Shown: in pieces, positions 25,060 to 33,518 of the stretch | Numbering within the stretch: position 1 is the first letter of the stretch | Layout: each line of letters opens with the position of its first letter | Assembly: GCF_000420805.1 (NCBI RefSeq) | Contig: NZ_ATVQ01000003.1 | Span: 62,001-126,000 of the forward strand | Direction: 5' to 3' | Source: Yaniella halotolerans DSM 15476 | GTDB taxonomy: Bacteria > Actinomycetota > Actinomycetes > Actinomycetales > Micrococcaceae | Length of the DNA stretch: 64,000 nucleotides | Position numbers and translations under genes: made by a program | The notes under the pieces: model-generated | What the model saw: only the letters and a program-made list of their open reading frames with translations | Databases searched by the model: none | What the model was told of the DNA's origin: nothing

Positions 25060-26399
25060 CGCGGCGCAACTGGGTTCGGCTCGATAACGCTTCCAATATT
25101 TTTCTGGCAGCACGCAGTGAGACTGACTCCAAGGTCTTCCGCATCAGCGCCGAGATGGACCATGAGATTGATCCGGAGCTCTTACAGACAGCACTGGATA
25201 CCACCTATGACCGGTACTCGTTGTACCATGCGGTGTTGCGCCGAGCCATCTTTTGGTACTACCTGCAGGACAGCGACCTGCGGCCCGAAGTCACTACGGA
25301 TAACCAGTACACGTGCGCTGAGATTTATGATGCGCGGCGCCCCGGCTTGCTCTTTCGCGTCGTCTACCACCACCGGCGCATCAACCTTGAAGTCTTCCAC
25401 GCTCTTTCGGATGGAACAGGTGCGCTATGGTTCCTCACCGATTTGGTAGCCGAATATACTCGGTTGCGATATCGCCAGCAGGATCTCCCCGAGAACACCG
25501 ATACAGCACAACTGACCGCCCAACCGGGTGGGGGTGCCGAAGACACCCAGGCCCGCGAGCTGACCACCGATAGTTTCCGGCACTACTTCCGAGGCAAACA
25601 ACGCCCAACGGAGCACCCGAAAACCTCGTCGCCGAGCATGTCACCGACCAAGACGGCCTACCGCGTCAAAGGGACCAGGACACCCGATAGCCGCACACGT
25701 GCGGTGGAGCTGACGATGCCCGTCAAAGATGTACTTGCCTTGGCTCGGGCCGAAGAGATCTCGTTGACGATGTATCTGACCGCCCTATTTTTTGAATCCA
25801 TCCGGTGTGCGGCAGATGGCCTGGGCAAGTCCCGTACCTTGGCGGCAACCGTGCCGGTGAACCTGCGGCAGTTCTTCCCATCGGTTTCACCACGGAATTT
25901 CTTTGCGACCGTTCGGGTAGAACACACCTACGGCAACGGCCCCGATGATATCGGTACGGTCGGCAGAGCCTTGGACAGACAGTTTCGCCCGAAAGCTACC
26001 CCCGAGGCGCTTGAGAAAAAGGTGCGTCGCTACGCGAAGTTTGAACGATCGCCGATGCTGCGGATTGTGCCCCGGCCCATCAAGGACGTGGTTCTGCGCG
26101 TGATCAACTGGGTCAATAATCGTGGCCTGAGTGTTTCGGTTTCCAACCTTGGACGCGTGATCTTGCCCGAACCGGTTGAATCACATGTGGGACGGATGGG
26201 TTTCCACGTCTCAGCGGTGCGACCACAGATGTGCGCGATGTCCCACGCCGGGCTGTTGACCGTCAGTTTTACCTCGCCCTTCGTCGAAACCGACCACATC
26301 AGAGAATTCGTTCGGATGCTCACTTCCCAGGGCGTGGATGTATCAGTCGCGGCCACCCGCGTGACCGAAGCTGAATTCGCTGAGGACTCCGAAATATGA
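25056..26399 (+). CDS. Alcohol acetyltransferase / condensation-domain-like acyltransferase
   Basis: A 447-residue protein with the HxxxDG catalytic motif at 115-120 (HALSDG), as in the alcohol acetyltransferase / wax synthase / NRPS condensation superfamily. The second half contains NLRQFFPSVSPRNFFATVRV and the NxGR element VSNLGRV of the chloramphenicol-acetyltransferase fold. It probably transfers an acyl group to an alcohol or lipid. It overlaps the hydrolase upstream and the DUF6320 gene downstream by 4 bp each (ATGA). Confidence 0.88.
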   Translation: MTRRNWVRLDNASNIFLAARSETDSKVFRISAEMDHEIDPELLQTALDTTYDRYSLYHAVLRRAIFWYYLQDSDLRPEVTTDNQYTCAEIYDARRPGLLFRVVYHHRRINLEVFHALSDGTGALWFLTDLVAEYTRLRYRQQDLPENTDTAQLTAQPGGGAEDTQARELTTDSFRHYFRGKQRPTEHPKTSSPSMSPTKTAYRVKGTRTPDSRTRAVELTMPVKDVLALARAEEISLTMYLTALFFESIRCAADGLGKSRTLAATVPVNLRQFFPSVSPRNFFATVRVEHTYGNGPDDIGTVGRALDRQFRPKATPEALEKKVRRYAKFERSPMLRIVPRPIKDVVLRVINWVNNRGLSVSVSNLGRVILPEPVESHVGRMGFHVSAVRPQMCAMSHAGLLTVSFTSPFVETDHIREFVRMLTSQGVDVSVAATRVTEAEFAEDSEI

Positions 26400-27061
26400 A
26401 GCACTGTACACAATGCACAGCGCAGATCGAAGGCGACTGGCAACACTGCCCGCTATGCGAGACCCCGACACCGGGTGAGCCCTCGCACAGTCCGTTTCCT
26501 GCCATACCGCTGAACTATTCTCGTCGTCGTGTGGTGCGGATCCTGTTCTTCAGTTCTATCGCCGTAATCCTGGGGTCATTTGCTGCGCAACTGCTACTGG
26601 AACGCGGTAGCGCGAGTATCGGCTCGCTGCGGTCCGTGTGGCTCGGCGTCATTACAATGTGGCTTCTCGTCGTTATGGCAGCGCGAAACCAGCGCAATAT
26701 CGCCAAAAATACGGTCACGCTGGTGCTCCTGGTGGGGTTGATCTGTGTGTACTGGGACTATCTCACCGGCTGGCACGGCTGGGCTTTAAGCTATGCGGTG
26801 CCGATCGTCTGTGGCACTTCGATCCTCGCGTTGCTGATCACCGTCCGAGTGCTACGCACAGAGGTGGGGGAGCACATCGTCTATAGCGGGCTCACGGTGC
26901 TGCTGGGCTTAGCACCCATTGGCTTCTTGGTGTTTGGGTGGGTCACCACACCGATCCCGTCGGCCATATGTGGTGCGATCAGTATTATCGCCTTGGTGAT
27001 GCTGCAGGTGTTCCGTGGTGCTGATGTTCGCCACGAACTGGCAAAGCGCCTCGATCTCTAA
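26396..27061 (+). CDS. DUF6320 membrane protein with N-terminal zinc ribbon
   Basis: A 221-residue protein. A zinc-ribbon-like segment has C4, C7, C18 and C21 (MKHCTQC...HCPLCETP), followed by about six membrane helices. It fits the DUF6320 family, known mainly from its conserved link with an acyltransferase and an esterase. The zinc ribbon is cytoplasmic by inference. It is the third gene of the coupled operon. Confidence 0.82.
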   Translation: MKHCTQCTAQIEGDWQHCPLCETPTPGEPSHSPFPAIPLNYSRRRVVRILFFSSIAVILGSFAAQLLLERGSASIGSLRSVWLGVITMWLLVVMAARNQRNIAKNTVTLVLLVGLICVYWDYLTGWHGWALSYAVPIVCGTSILALLITVRVLRTEVGEHIVYSGLTVLLGLAPIGFLVFGWVTTPIPSAICGAISIIALVMLQVFRGADVRHELAKRLDL

Positions 27062-27217
27062 GGGGCAACATTGGAACACAAAGGCGCAGTATCGGAAACG
27101 GATATCGCCTACTTCACCGGGCCTATCGCCGGTTCATTCACCTGAGCGCTCGCATTGGGGAAAACCCAAACGGCCTATGATGGCTGTACCAGGCGTCAGA
27201 TACGAGTGAAAGAATCC

Positions 27218-27577
27218 ATGGCTGAACATTTACCTGCTTGTCCCGAATGCGACGAAACCTACACCTATGAAAATGGTGCACTCTTCGTCTGCCCAATCTG
27301 CGGTCATGAATGGTCGACCGTCTCAGAAACCGAGCCCAGCGTCGAGCAACAGCCCGTTATACGAGATGCAGTGGGCAATGAACTCAACGATGGCGATGAC
27401 GTCACCATCGTCAAAGATTTGAAGGTCAAAGGTGCCGGAGGCGTCGTGAAAGTCGGAACAAAGGTTCGCGATATCCGCTTGAGCGAATTTGTCGTCGATG
27501 AACACGATATCGATGCTCGCGTGCCGGGCTTTGGTCACATGCAGTTGAAATCCAGTGTGGTGAAGAAGGCTACCTGA
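27218..27577 (+). CDS. PhnA/YjdM-type zinc-ribbon protein
   Basis: A 119-residue protein. The zinc ribbon CPECDETYTYENGALFVCPI continues CGHEW, and the C-terminal PhnA domain has GDDVTIVKDLKVKGAGGVVK. Despite the phn name, this family is not part of C-P lyase and its role is unknown. The ATG at 27218 is chosen by homology; the candidate -10 is TATGAT near 27175, giving a short leader. A decayed alcohol dehydrogenase follows directly. Confidence 0.9.
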   Translation: MAEHLPACPECDETYTYENGALFVCPICGHEWSTVSETEPSVEQQPVIRDAVGNELNDGDDVTIVKDLKVKGAGGVVKVGTKVRDIRLSEFVVDEHDIDARVPGFGHMQLKSSVVKKAT

Positions 27578-27586
27578 CCAGCTGAA

Positions 27587-28046
27587 GGGCCCGCCAAGGG
27601 CGAACCTCTAGAATTCAACGACGTCCCCGAGCCAACCGCTAGCAAAGGCGAAGTCGTCGTTGATGTCCAAGCCTCTGGCGTATGCCACACAGATGTGTCC
27701 GCGCTGGAGGATCCAGGCTGGATGGCGTTATTCCAACAGGGTCTACCACGCACCATGGGTCATGAATCAGCCGACGTGAGCAGCGCCTTGGCGAAGGGAT
27801 GGATCACTGGAACGTTGGCGACCGTGTTGGCCTGTCACCCATGATCCGATCATCGTCAACCAGCTGACCATCAAGGGCTCACAGTCCGGGACGAAAGAAG
27901 ACCTAGCTGAAAGTTATGAGCTCCTGCGTTCCGGCAAACTCAACCCGCCGTTGAATCACTTCACCCACGCTGCGATTCCAGAAGCTATCGATAAGCTCCG
28001 CAAGGGTGGAGTCATCGGTCGTTTTATCGCTGAACACAACGACTAA
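27587..28046 (+). pseudogene. Decayed zinc-dependent alcohol dehydrogenase
   Basis: The start encodes GPAKGEPLEFNDVPEPTASK, then VVDVQASGVCHTDVSALEDP with the catalytic Cys-His, and PRTMGHESAD. A frameshift follows near 27775; the other frame then reads GEGMDHWNVGDRVGLSPM. Most of the Rossmann domain is deleted, and the sequence resumes with DPIIVNQLTIKGSQSGTKED and reaches the normal C terminus AIDKLRKGGVIGRFIAEHND. The initiator region is also missing. An intact ADH would be about 340 residues; only about 150 codons remain in several frames. Confidence 0.88.
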
Positions 28047-28067
28047 GTTTCCTTGTTGGTCGGTGGG

Positions 28068-28508
28068 CTAGTCAGAACTCGGGCGCTTGCGGTTCTGTTT
28101 TACTTCGGACCGGATCCGCTTTGCTTTGAGCCGCCGACGCTGCGAGCCTCGGGTGGGTTTGGTCCGTTTGCGTGGCCGCTGCGGAATAACCGCATCACGC
28201 AGCAGTGTGCTCAGGCGCTCGCGGGCAGCTTTGCGGTTGCGCCACTGCGAGCGGTGCTCAGCCGCATCAATGATCAAGACCGTGCCGGCCAACCGTGTGT
28301 GCAGCTCCCGGAGGGCACGTTGCCGTTGTTTGTCATCCAATGCCGTGGTCGTGGCGATATCCAAACTTAGCTGAACCCTTGAGTTAGTCGTGTTGACACC
28401 CTGACCGCCAGGGCCTGAAGCATGGCTGAATTGCTCGCCCAGTTCGGCAGCGGGGACAACAAGTCCCTGTGGGGCGCCTGGCCCCGAGGGGATATGCAGA
28501 TCAGGCAT
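28068..28508 (-). CDS. arfB: Alternative ribosome-rescue factor ArfB (peptidyl-tRNA hydrolase)
   Basis: A 146-residue protein with the release-factor GGQ motif at 34-36 (SGPGGQGVNTTNSRVQL) and a basic, Lys/Arg-rich tail (RPRKRTKPTRGSQRRRLKAK) that enters the mRNA channel of stalled ribosomes in ArfB/YaeJ. It releases peptides from non-stop ribosomes. The ATG overlaps the stop of the aldo/keto reductase gene by one base (TAATG). Confidence 0.93.
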   Translation of the reverse strand: MPDLHIPSGPGAPQGLVVPAAELGEQFSHASGPGGQGVNTTNSRVQLSLDIATTTALDDKQRQRALRELHTRLAGTVLIIDAAEHRSQWRNRKAARERLSTLLRDAVIPQRPRKRTKPTRGSQRRRLKAKRIRSEVKQNRKRPSSD

Positions 28509-29341
28509 TAGGAAAACGTATTCGGGTTTGCACCCTGGCGGCCCGATTCGCCCTTATCCAGAGCGCTGATGGCTGCGATCTCGGTAGCTGAGAGTCGGAG
28601 ATCCAGCGATTCGAAGTTTGCCACGATTCGTTCTGGTGTCTCGGATTTCGGGATAACCACTAGCCCCAGGGCCAGGTGCCAGGCGATGATCACCTGAGCC
28701 GGGGTTGCGCCGTGGGCTGTGGCGATGTCCGCGATGACCGGATCAGTGAGTTCGCCGCCGCCTTGACCCAGGGGAGACCACGACTCGGTCACGATGGCCT
28801 TGGATGCGTGATATTCACGCAGTTGTTGCTGCCCAAAATAGGGGTGCAGCTCGATCTGATTGATCACCGGAATGATGCCTGTTGCAGCCTCCAGTTCTTC
28901 AAGGTCTTCGACTCGGAAATTTGAGACGCCGATTGACCGGATCCGACCTTGCTTGTGTAACTCAATGAATGCCTTCCACGTCTCGACACGCAAGGTTTTG
29001 GAAGGGACGGGGAAGTGGATGAGGAACAGATCGAGGACGTCCAGCCCGAGATTTTCCATGGTCGCGTCGAAGGCTTTGAGCGTGGCGTCATAGCCGTGGT
29101 CATCGTTCCAGAGTTTTGACGTGATGAAGACGTCGTCACGGTCCAGTCCTGAGGCACGAAGTGCTGCGCCAACTCCGGACTCATTACCGTAGATGTGCGC
29201 CGTATCGATGTGCCGGTAGCCAGCTGCCAGTGCCTGACCCACAACATCTTCGGTGACATCATTTTCAACCTGCCATACGCCATAGCCCAGCTGTGGGATC
29301 TGGTGGCCATCGTAAAAAGCAATCATCGGTGATGTCGTCAT
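28508..29341 (-). CDS. Aldo/keto reductase
   Basis: A 277-residue AKR barrel with the tetrad Asp and Tyr in RHIDTAHIYGNE, Lys in FITSKLW and His in FLIHFP. NADPH-binding elements IPKSETPERI are present near the C terminus. It reduces aldehydes or ketones; the substrate is unknown. The ATG at 29341 has AGGAGC 6 nt upstream; an ATG 5 codons earlier is less well placed. The gene is coupled to arfB. Confidence 0.92.
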   Translation of the reverse strand: MTTSPMIAFYDGHQIPQLGYGVWQVENDVTEDVVGQALAAGYRHIDTAHIYGNESGVGAALRASGLDRDDVFITSKLWNDDHGYDATLKAFDATMENLGLDVLDLFLIHFPVPSKTLRVETWKAFIELHKQGRIRSIGVSNFRVEDLEELEAATGIIPVINQIELHPYFGQQQLREYHASKAIVTESWSPLGQGGGELTDPVIADIATAHGATPAQVIIAWHLALGLVVIPKSETPERIVANFESLDLRLSATEIAAISALDKGESGRQGANPNTFS

Positions 29342-29539
29342 GGTGCTCCTACCCATTGGTTCTCAAAATTCTTCTAGGACACAGTCCAACACTTCTGGAG
29401 GTATAGGAAAAGTCTGGACCGGCCCCTGCGGGCGTAGATGACCAACAGCACCGTTACTGTTGTCCGAACATGCTCCCGCTGTTTGGCAGACTGATCCACG
29501 TGCGCGTCAAGCCGCCACCTCTAGTCATCGGGGGTGTAG

Positions 29540-29749
29540 TTAGTCGCGGCCGAAGCGCTGGTAGGCGGCCTGCCGGCCTGTTTCCAACGCGGCACCTATC
29601 AGAGTCCAGGAATCTCCGGCAGCGCGTGCTTGGTCCACTGCTTTTTGGAGGTCGGCTTTGGCCTGCTCGAGGTTGGCTCGAGCGGCGCGGATGTTGCGAA
29701 AGTGTGTCGCGTCTTGGGCCGGGGTGACTGCTGGGTCAAGATCCTCCAT
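29540..29749 (-). CDS. Small helix-turn-helix protein
   Basis: A 69-residue acidic protein. The C-terminal part SWTLIGAALETGRQAAYQRF matches the short actinobacterial helix-turn-helix consensus (W..IG.ALG.SRQAA..RF), preceded by a long helix (RAARANLEQAKADLQKAVDQ). It is likely a DNA-binding protein. The ATG at 29749 is chosen because a promoter sits exactly before it (see 29756-29784); the frame continues upstream to 29797. Confidence 0.75.
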   Translation of the reverse strand: MEDLDPAVTPAQDATHFRNIRAARANLEQAKADLQKAVDQARAAGDSWTLIGAALETGRQAAYQRFGRD

Positions 29750-29755
29750 GCTGTA

Positions 29756-29784
29756 AATGTAACCTTTACGACCCGTGGGGGCAA
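29756..29784 (-). promoter_or_regulatory. Leaderless promoter of the small HTH gene
   Basis: TTGCCC (29779-29784) and TACATT (29756-29761) on the minus strand are 17 bp apart. TACATT ends 6 nt from the ATG at 29749, so the transcript would begin at or next to the start codon. Confidence 0.65.
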
Positions 29785-29787
29785 TGC

Positions 29788-29910
29788 TCACATCCAAGTG
29801 GCCCCGTCTTCGAGATACTCCCGCAGGCGCTCATCAACCTGGGCCGCGATCAAACCGGTGGGAACCACATTGATGTGGTGTTTATAGGCCGCGAATATCA
29901 CCAGAATCAT
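29788..29910 (-). CDS. Possible 40-residue protein
   Basis: A small frame encodes MILVIFAAYKHHINVVPTGL then IAAQVDERLREYLEDGATWM. It starts 10 nt after the stop of the membrane-protein gene at 29920 and ends next to the HTH promoter. Hydrophobic start and amphipathic end look protein-like, but there is no strong ribosome binding site and no homologue that I recognise. Confidence 0.3.
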   Translation of the reverse strand: MILVIFAAYKHHINVVPTGLIAAQVDERLREYLEDGATWM

Positions 29911-29919
29911 GCCGTCGCT

Positions 29920-30666
29920 TCATTCGTCTGTCCTTGTCTCCAATATCGGCGTTACGAGTTGCGTGACGCTGATTCCTTGTCTGCGGGCTTCGGCTTCGAG
30001 CGCCGCGGCGGTTGCAGCGTCAAGGCGATACGGATCGGACGTCTGAGCCGCGGTGTACGGCGATGTGCGGTGTTGGTTGGTTTTTCGTCGCAGGAAACCA
30101 AGGATCGGTGTGATGATTGCGGTGACTACCGAAAGAATGAGAGCGATGCCCAGCGCTCTGCTGAAATATTCATGGGTTACGGCGGTGATGCTCCAAATCG
30201 AGAGCAGCACCAGGGCGGTCGTGATGGCCACAAATACCAGTGTCGCGCCCAAGAGTGGACGGATGACGGTGTCCCGGTAGCTGGTGGCGGCCAACAATAA
30301 TGCGACAAACGTGCATGCTGCCGTAAGGGTGATGCCCGTGAACAGGATTTCGACTGCGGTGGTGGGCATGCTGGGTTCGGACCAGATGAACCACAGTGAT
30401 CCCACCATGCTGAGCGCGCTGATTACAACACCGGTGATACCCAGCGGGCGCTCGGGCTTGTTGAAGAGTGCGCCGCAACAGAGCATCGCCAAGCTGAAGG
30501 AACCGACGATGAGTGTGGATGCTACGACCTGGGAGCCGACGATGGCGTCTGCATCTGCGCCGAGCAGGACTGCGATCCCATAGAGCGCTGAGAGGGAAAA
30601 GGATACGATAATGGTCCAGAGGAACACCTGCTGAAGTGTTTGCCGCGGACCCTGCCGAATAGTCAT
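29920..30666 (-). CDS. Polytopic membrane protein, function unknown
   Basis: A 248-residue protein with about six or seven hydrophobic segments, followed by a cytoplasmic tail of about 50 residues. The tail ends with AAALEAEARRQGISVTQLV, which looks like a ribbon-helix-helix-like or amphipathic helix pair. No family recognised. The start is uncertain: ATG 30666 is chosen, ATG 30684 is possible. The open frame extends far upstream, but that part overlaps the AHSA1 gene and has no membrane character. Confidence 0.65.
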   Translation of the reverse strand: MTIRQGPRQTLQQVFLWTIIVSFSLSALYGIAVLLGADADAIVGSQVVASTLIVGSFSLAMLCCGALFNKPERPLGITGVVISALSMVGSLWFIWSEPSMPTTAVEILFTGITLTAACTFVALLLAATSYRDTVIRPLLGATLVFVAITTALVLLSIWSITAVTHEYFSRALGIALILSVVTAIITPILGFLRRKTNQHRTSPYTAAQTSDPYRLDAATAAALEAEARRQGISVTQLVTPILETRTDE

Positions 30667-30751
30667 ACTGTTGAGTTTTATCATGAATGCAGGCCTCGGC
30701 TGTGACCTAATCGCTGAGGTTTCGATCGGCCCAGAGATGCATGGCGTCGTT

Positions 30752-31672
30752 CTACAGCACTTGTGACTCCAGGCGCGCATAGCTGAGTTCCATCCCATCG
30801 ACCATGCCGGTGGCCACAACGATATCGCGCAACTCTTGGCTTGGATAGGTAATCACCACGATCAGGAGCGTGCCATCTGTGATCTCCGTGAGATGCATGG
30901 CATTGACGGTGCCTGGACCCTCCATACCAATCATGTTCTCGGTTGCCACTTCACGATAGGGCGCATCGGACTCGAGGATTTCACCGGTGAAACCGAACCG
31001 ATCCTCACCCGCATCCGATTCCCACTCATAACGGTATGTATCACCGGGCTGGTGGCCGATCTCGCATACGGGCATACGCCAACCATCGGGCCCCAACAGC
31101 CACTGCTGCATGATTTCTGGCTCGTGATACGCCTGCCAAATGTGCTCGGGGCTTGCCTGCAGCACACGGCTCACCCGGATCGTGACATCGTCGGTAACAA
31201 CCTCGTCGATCTGCCCCATCGCTTCGCGAGTGCCTTCGAGCATGCCCATTTCTACGAGTTGCTCCAAGGCCTCTGCTGATGGAAAATGTGTGGTCGTCGT
31301 GAGTCGGGACCCGGAGTCTGACGGGCTGAATTCGAAGACCACGCGCATGCCCGGCAGCTCGGTATTAGGTGTGCCATCCTCATGAGTGAATCCATCACGC
31401 ACTTCAAAACGATGTGGCGGGTCAGTGCTGATGAACTCCCAGAAACCGCCGGATCGCTCACCGTCCGGGCTGGTCATGTGATACTCAGAACGACCCCCTG
31501 GACGAACATCATGCCGAGTGAATGTTGCCGGCCAGCTTGGCGGGCCCCAAAATCGTTCAAGCTGCCGGGGATCCATATACGCCTGCCATAGGCGAGTTAC
31601 CGGAACAGGAAAATCGGCAAGGATCGTTACGGTGAGCGCTTCGCGATGTATCTCAAGCGATGTGATGGCCAT
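30752..31672 (-). CDS. Two-domain AHSA1/SRPBCC protein
   Basis: A 306-residue protein made of two AHSA1 domains in tandem. The first runs from about residue 8 to 150 (TRLWQAYMDPRQLERFWGPP), the second from about 160 to 306 (EHIWQAYHEPEIMQQWLLGP). Both have the start-helix W.A..D/EP signature and the GGRxxY / GDTYRYEW strand. Most family members have one domain of about 150 residues, so this is an internal duplication or fusion. It probably binds a hydrophobic ligand. AAAGG lies upstream of the ATG at 31672. Confidence 0.85.
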   Translation of the reverse strand: MAITSLEIHREALTVTILADFPVPVTRLWQAYMDPRQLERFWGPPSWPATFTRHDVRPGGRSEYHMTSPDGERSGGFWEFISTDPPHRFEVRDGFTHEDGTPNTELPGMRVVFEFSPSDSGSRLTTTTHFPSAEALEQLVEMGMLEGTREAMGQIDEVVTDDVTIRVSRVLQASPEHIWQAYHEPEIMQQWLLGPDGWRMPVCEIGHQPGDTYRYEWESDAGEDRFGFTGEILESDAPYREVATENMIGMEGPGTVNAMHLTEITDGTLLIVVITYPSQELRDIVVATGMVDGMELSYARLESQVL

Positions 31673-31811
31673 GACGGGGCCTTTCGTACGGAGTGTTTGC
31701 AAAATACGCTGACCGAACGAGCCGCGTCAAGCACGATTGGCAGGCCTGCGTGTGGCTAAGGGCGCGGTGGGCAAAATTGTTCACCAAGTCCACCCGATAG
31801 GATGAAGCGTC

Positions 31812-32699
31812 ATGGAGCACAAACATTCGGGACCGTTTCATCAAGCACTGCGAGAGTTTGCCTTCGACCAGGGCTCGCTACGAGCGCTTGAAGCCCTTGA
31901 CTGTCGGGCCACACCGGCATTTGCAGTCGCATATGGCGCAACCTCAAAGAAGCAGGCGGGCACGCAACGTGTTGCCGGTGACGTTGATCGGTTGGAAGAG
32001 CTCCAGACCTTGCTGTTTGCGAATGCTGAGGCAGCTGGCTCACGACGCTCGGTCTTATTGATCGTCCAGGGTATGGATACCAGCGGTAAAGGTGGTGTGA
32101 CCAAACACGTCGTTGGTTCGATGAACCCGCAGGGCATCCACCAGGTGGGGTTCAAGAAACCAACGCCCGAAGAACTCCAGCACGACTTTCTCTGGCGCAT
32201 CAGGCACCACACTCCCAAACACGGAGAGATCGCGGTGTTTGACCGCTCGCACTACGAGGATGTCCTGGTGCATCGGGTCGAAGGCCTCACACCACCGGCT
32301 CGCCTGCAGCGTCGGTACGGCGCCATTCGGCAGTTTGAACAAGACCTCGTGGGCAACGGGACTGTGATTCTGAAAGTCATGTTGCACATCAGTCGCGAGG
32401 AACAGTATCAGCGGCTTTCGGAACGACTCGATGATCCAACCAAGCACTGGAAATTCACCCCGGCCGACGTCGACGCCCGGGAGCGATGGGACGCATATAT
32501 GGAAGCCCACCGAATAGCCATCGAAGAGACCGATACCGAAGACGCCCCGTGGTTTGTGATCCCCGCTGACCGAAAATGGTACGCGCGATTGGCAGTGCAA
32601 CAATTACTCATTGAAACGCTGGCGTCTTTGGACCTGACCTATCCACCAGCAACCTTCGATATCGCTGAACAACGACGACGACTCGACGCCAGCCGATAA
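31812..32699 (+). CDS. Polyphosphate kinase 2 family protein
   Basis: A 295-residue PPK2 enzyme. Walker A is GMDTSGKGG (87-95), Walker B VFDRSHYEDVLVHRV (about 138-152), and the lid region is VILKVMLHISREEQYQRL. PPK2 uses polyphosphate to phosphorylate AMP, ADP or GDP. The sequence around GFKKPTPEELQHDFLWRI is typical of class III or I single-domain enzymes. TAGGAT (31798-31803) lies 8 nt before the ATG. Confidence 0.92.
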   Translation: MEHKHSGPFHQALREFAFDQGSLRALEALDCRATPAFAVAYGATSKKQAGTQRVAGDVDRLEELQTLLFANAEAAGSRRSVLLIVQGMDTSGKGGVTKHVVGSMNPQGIHQVGFKKPTPEELQHDFLWRIRHHTPKHGEIAVFDRSHYEDVLVHRVEGLTPPARLQRRYGAIRQFEQDLVGNGTVILKVMLHISREEQYQRLSERLDDPTKHWKFTPADVDARERWDAYMEAHRIAIEETDTEDAPWFVIPADRKWYARLAVQQLLIETLASLDLTYPPATFDIAEQRRRLDASR

Positions 32700-32723
32700 C
32701 TTCGTTGCAGTGCTGTTTTAGTG

Positions 32724-32764
32724 CTCGCAATGCCTGGGTCAAACGTGCACAATAGTGCTATGCG
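32724..32764 (+). repeat. Duplicated 41-bp promoter/start region, copy 1
   Basis: This 41-bp element matches 33478-33518 at 39 positions. It covers the upstream region, a CACAAT hexamer (32748-32753), 6 nt, and the ATG of the first paralogue. Confidence 0.85.
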
Positions 32765-33473
32765 TTCTGAGAGTCACTGGCCCGGTGGACCACCGCCGCC
32801 TCCGCCCCCAATAGCAGCTAAGCACCGCAATGCTCCGCTTGGCGAGTGGAAGAAGGATTTGAAAGACAGGTTGATCGGTGCAGGGGTCGCCTCTGTTGTC
32901 GTTACCGTTCTGATGTTGCTCGCAGGGACTGGATTACTGCGAACTCGAGCCGGTAGTACCGGAACTGTTGTCGATCCAGATGCTGCGTGGGCCGGCATTC
33001 TGGTCGTGGCTGCACCGCTCATCTGGGCATTTGGGCAAGTCAAGTTCGCTCGTGCTGATAAAGGATTTCGTACTCACGGTTTAGCGAGTTTGATGCTGGT
33101 CAGTACCGGGTTGGCAACTCTGCTCCAGATCCTCTTGATGCTGACGTGGCCACTCGTAGCTGATGACAGTCTCGCCGGAGATGTCGTGCTAGCGCAGTAT
33201 CACACCGATCTCTTAGCGTTTGGCTTGGTAGCAGTCTTCGTGATTGCGTTGTATGCATGGACTACCGTGGCGACGCTGGGCTTTGCTGGCAAGGGGGCCG
33301 CGACCAGTGCTCTGGGCACTGCCGGTTGGCTCATCATTGCTGGAGTCGGTGCGTGGCAGGGGATCGTCATGTTCGAAAATCCCGCCACGATTGGTAGTTT
33401 CTGGGCCTGGGCCGGGATTGCCTTGCTGGGCATAGTGCTGGTGCCAAGCATAGCCGCGGCGCGCAAAACCTAA
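32760..33473 (+). CDS. Membrane protein with proline-rich start, tandem paralogue 1
   Basis: A 237-residue protein. It starts MRSESHWPGGPPPPPPPIAA, then has a charged region and six hydrophobic segments. It shares long blocks with the next gene (LVSTGLATLLQILLMLTWPL, AFGLVAVFVIALYAWTTVAT, FENPATIGSFWAWAGIALLG). The family is not recognised. The ATG at 32760 is chosen from the duplicated promoter block; 32721 would lie within it. Confidence 0.75.
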   Translation: MRSESHWPGGPPPPPPPIAAKHRNAPLGEWKKDLKDRLIGAGVASVVVTVLMLLAGTGLLRTRAGSTGTVVDPDAAWAGILVVAAPLIWAFGQVKFARADKGFRTHGLASLMLVSTGLATLLQILLMLTWPLVADDSLAGDVVLAQYHTDLLAFGLVAVFVIALYAWTTVATLGFAGKGAATSALGTAGWLIIAGVGAWQGIVMFENPATIGSFWAWAGIALLGIVLVPSIAAARKT

Positions 33474-33477
33474 TGTC

Positions 33478-33518
33478 CTCGCAATGCCTGGGCCAAACGT
33501 GCACAATAGTGCCATGCG
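33478..33518 (+). repeat. Duplicated 41-bp promoter/start region, copy 2
   Basis: Copy 2 of the element at 32724. It starts 5 nt after the stop of the first paralogue and carries CACAAT (33502-33507) 6 nt before the second ATG. Confidence 0.85.

Noticed and set aside
30667-30819. N-terminal extension of the membrane protein ending at 29920
   Set aside because: The extra codons overlap the AHSA1 gene and are rich in Trp, Cys and Met with no membrane or domain pattern.
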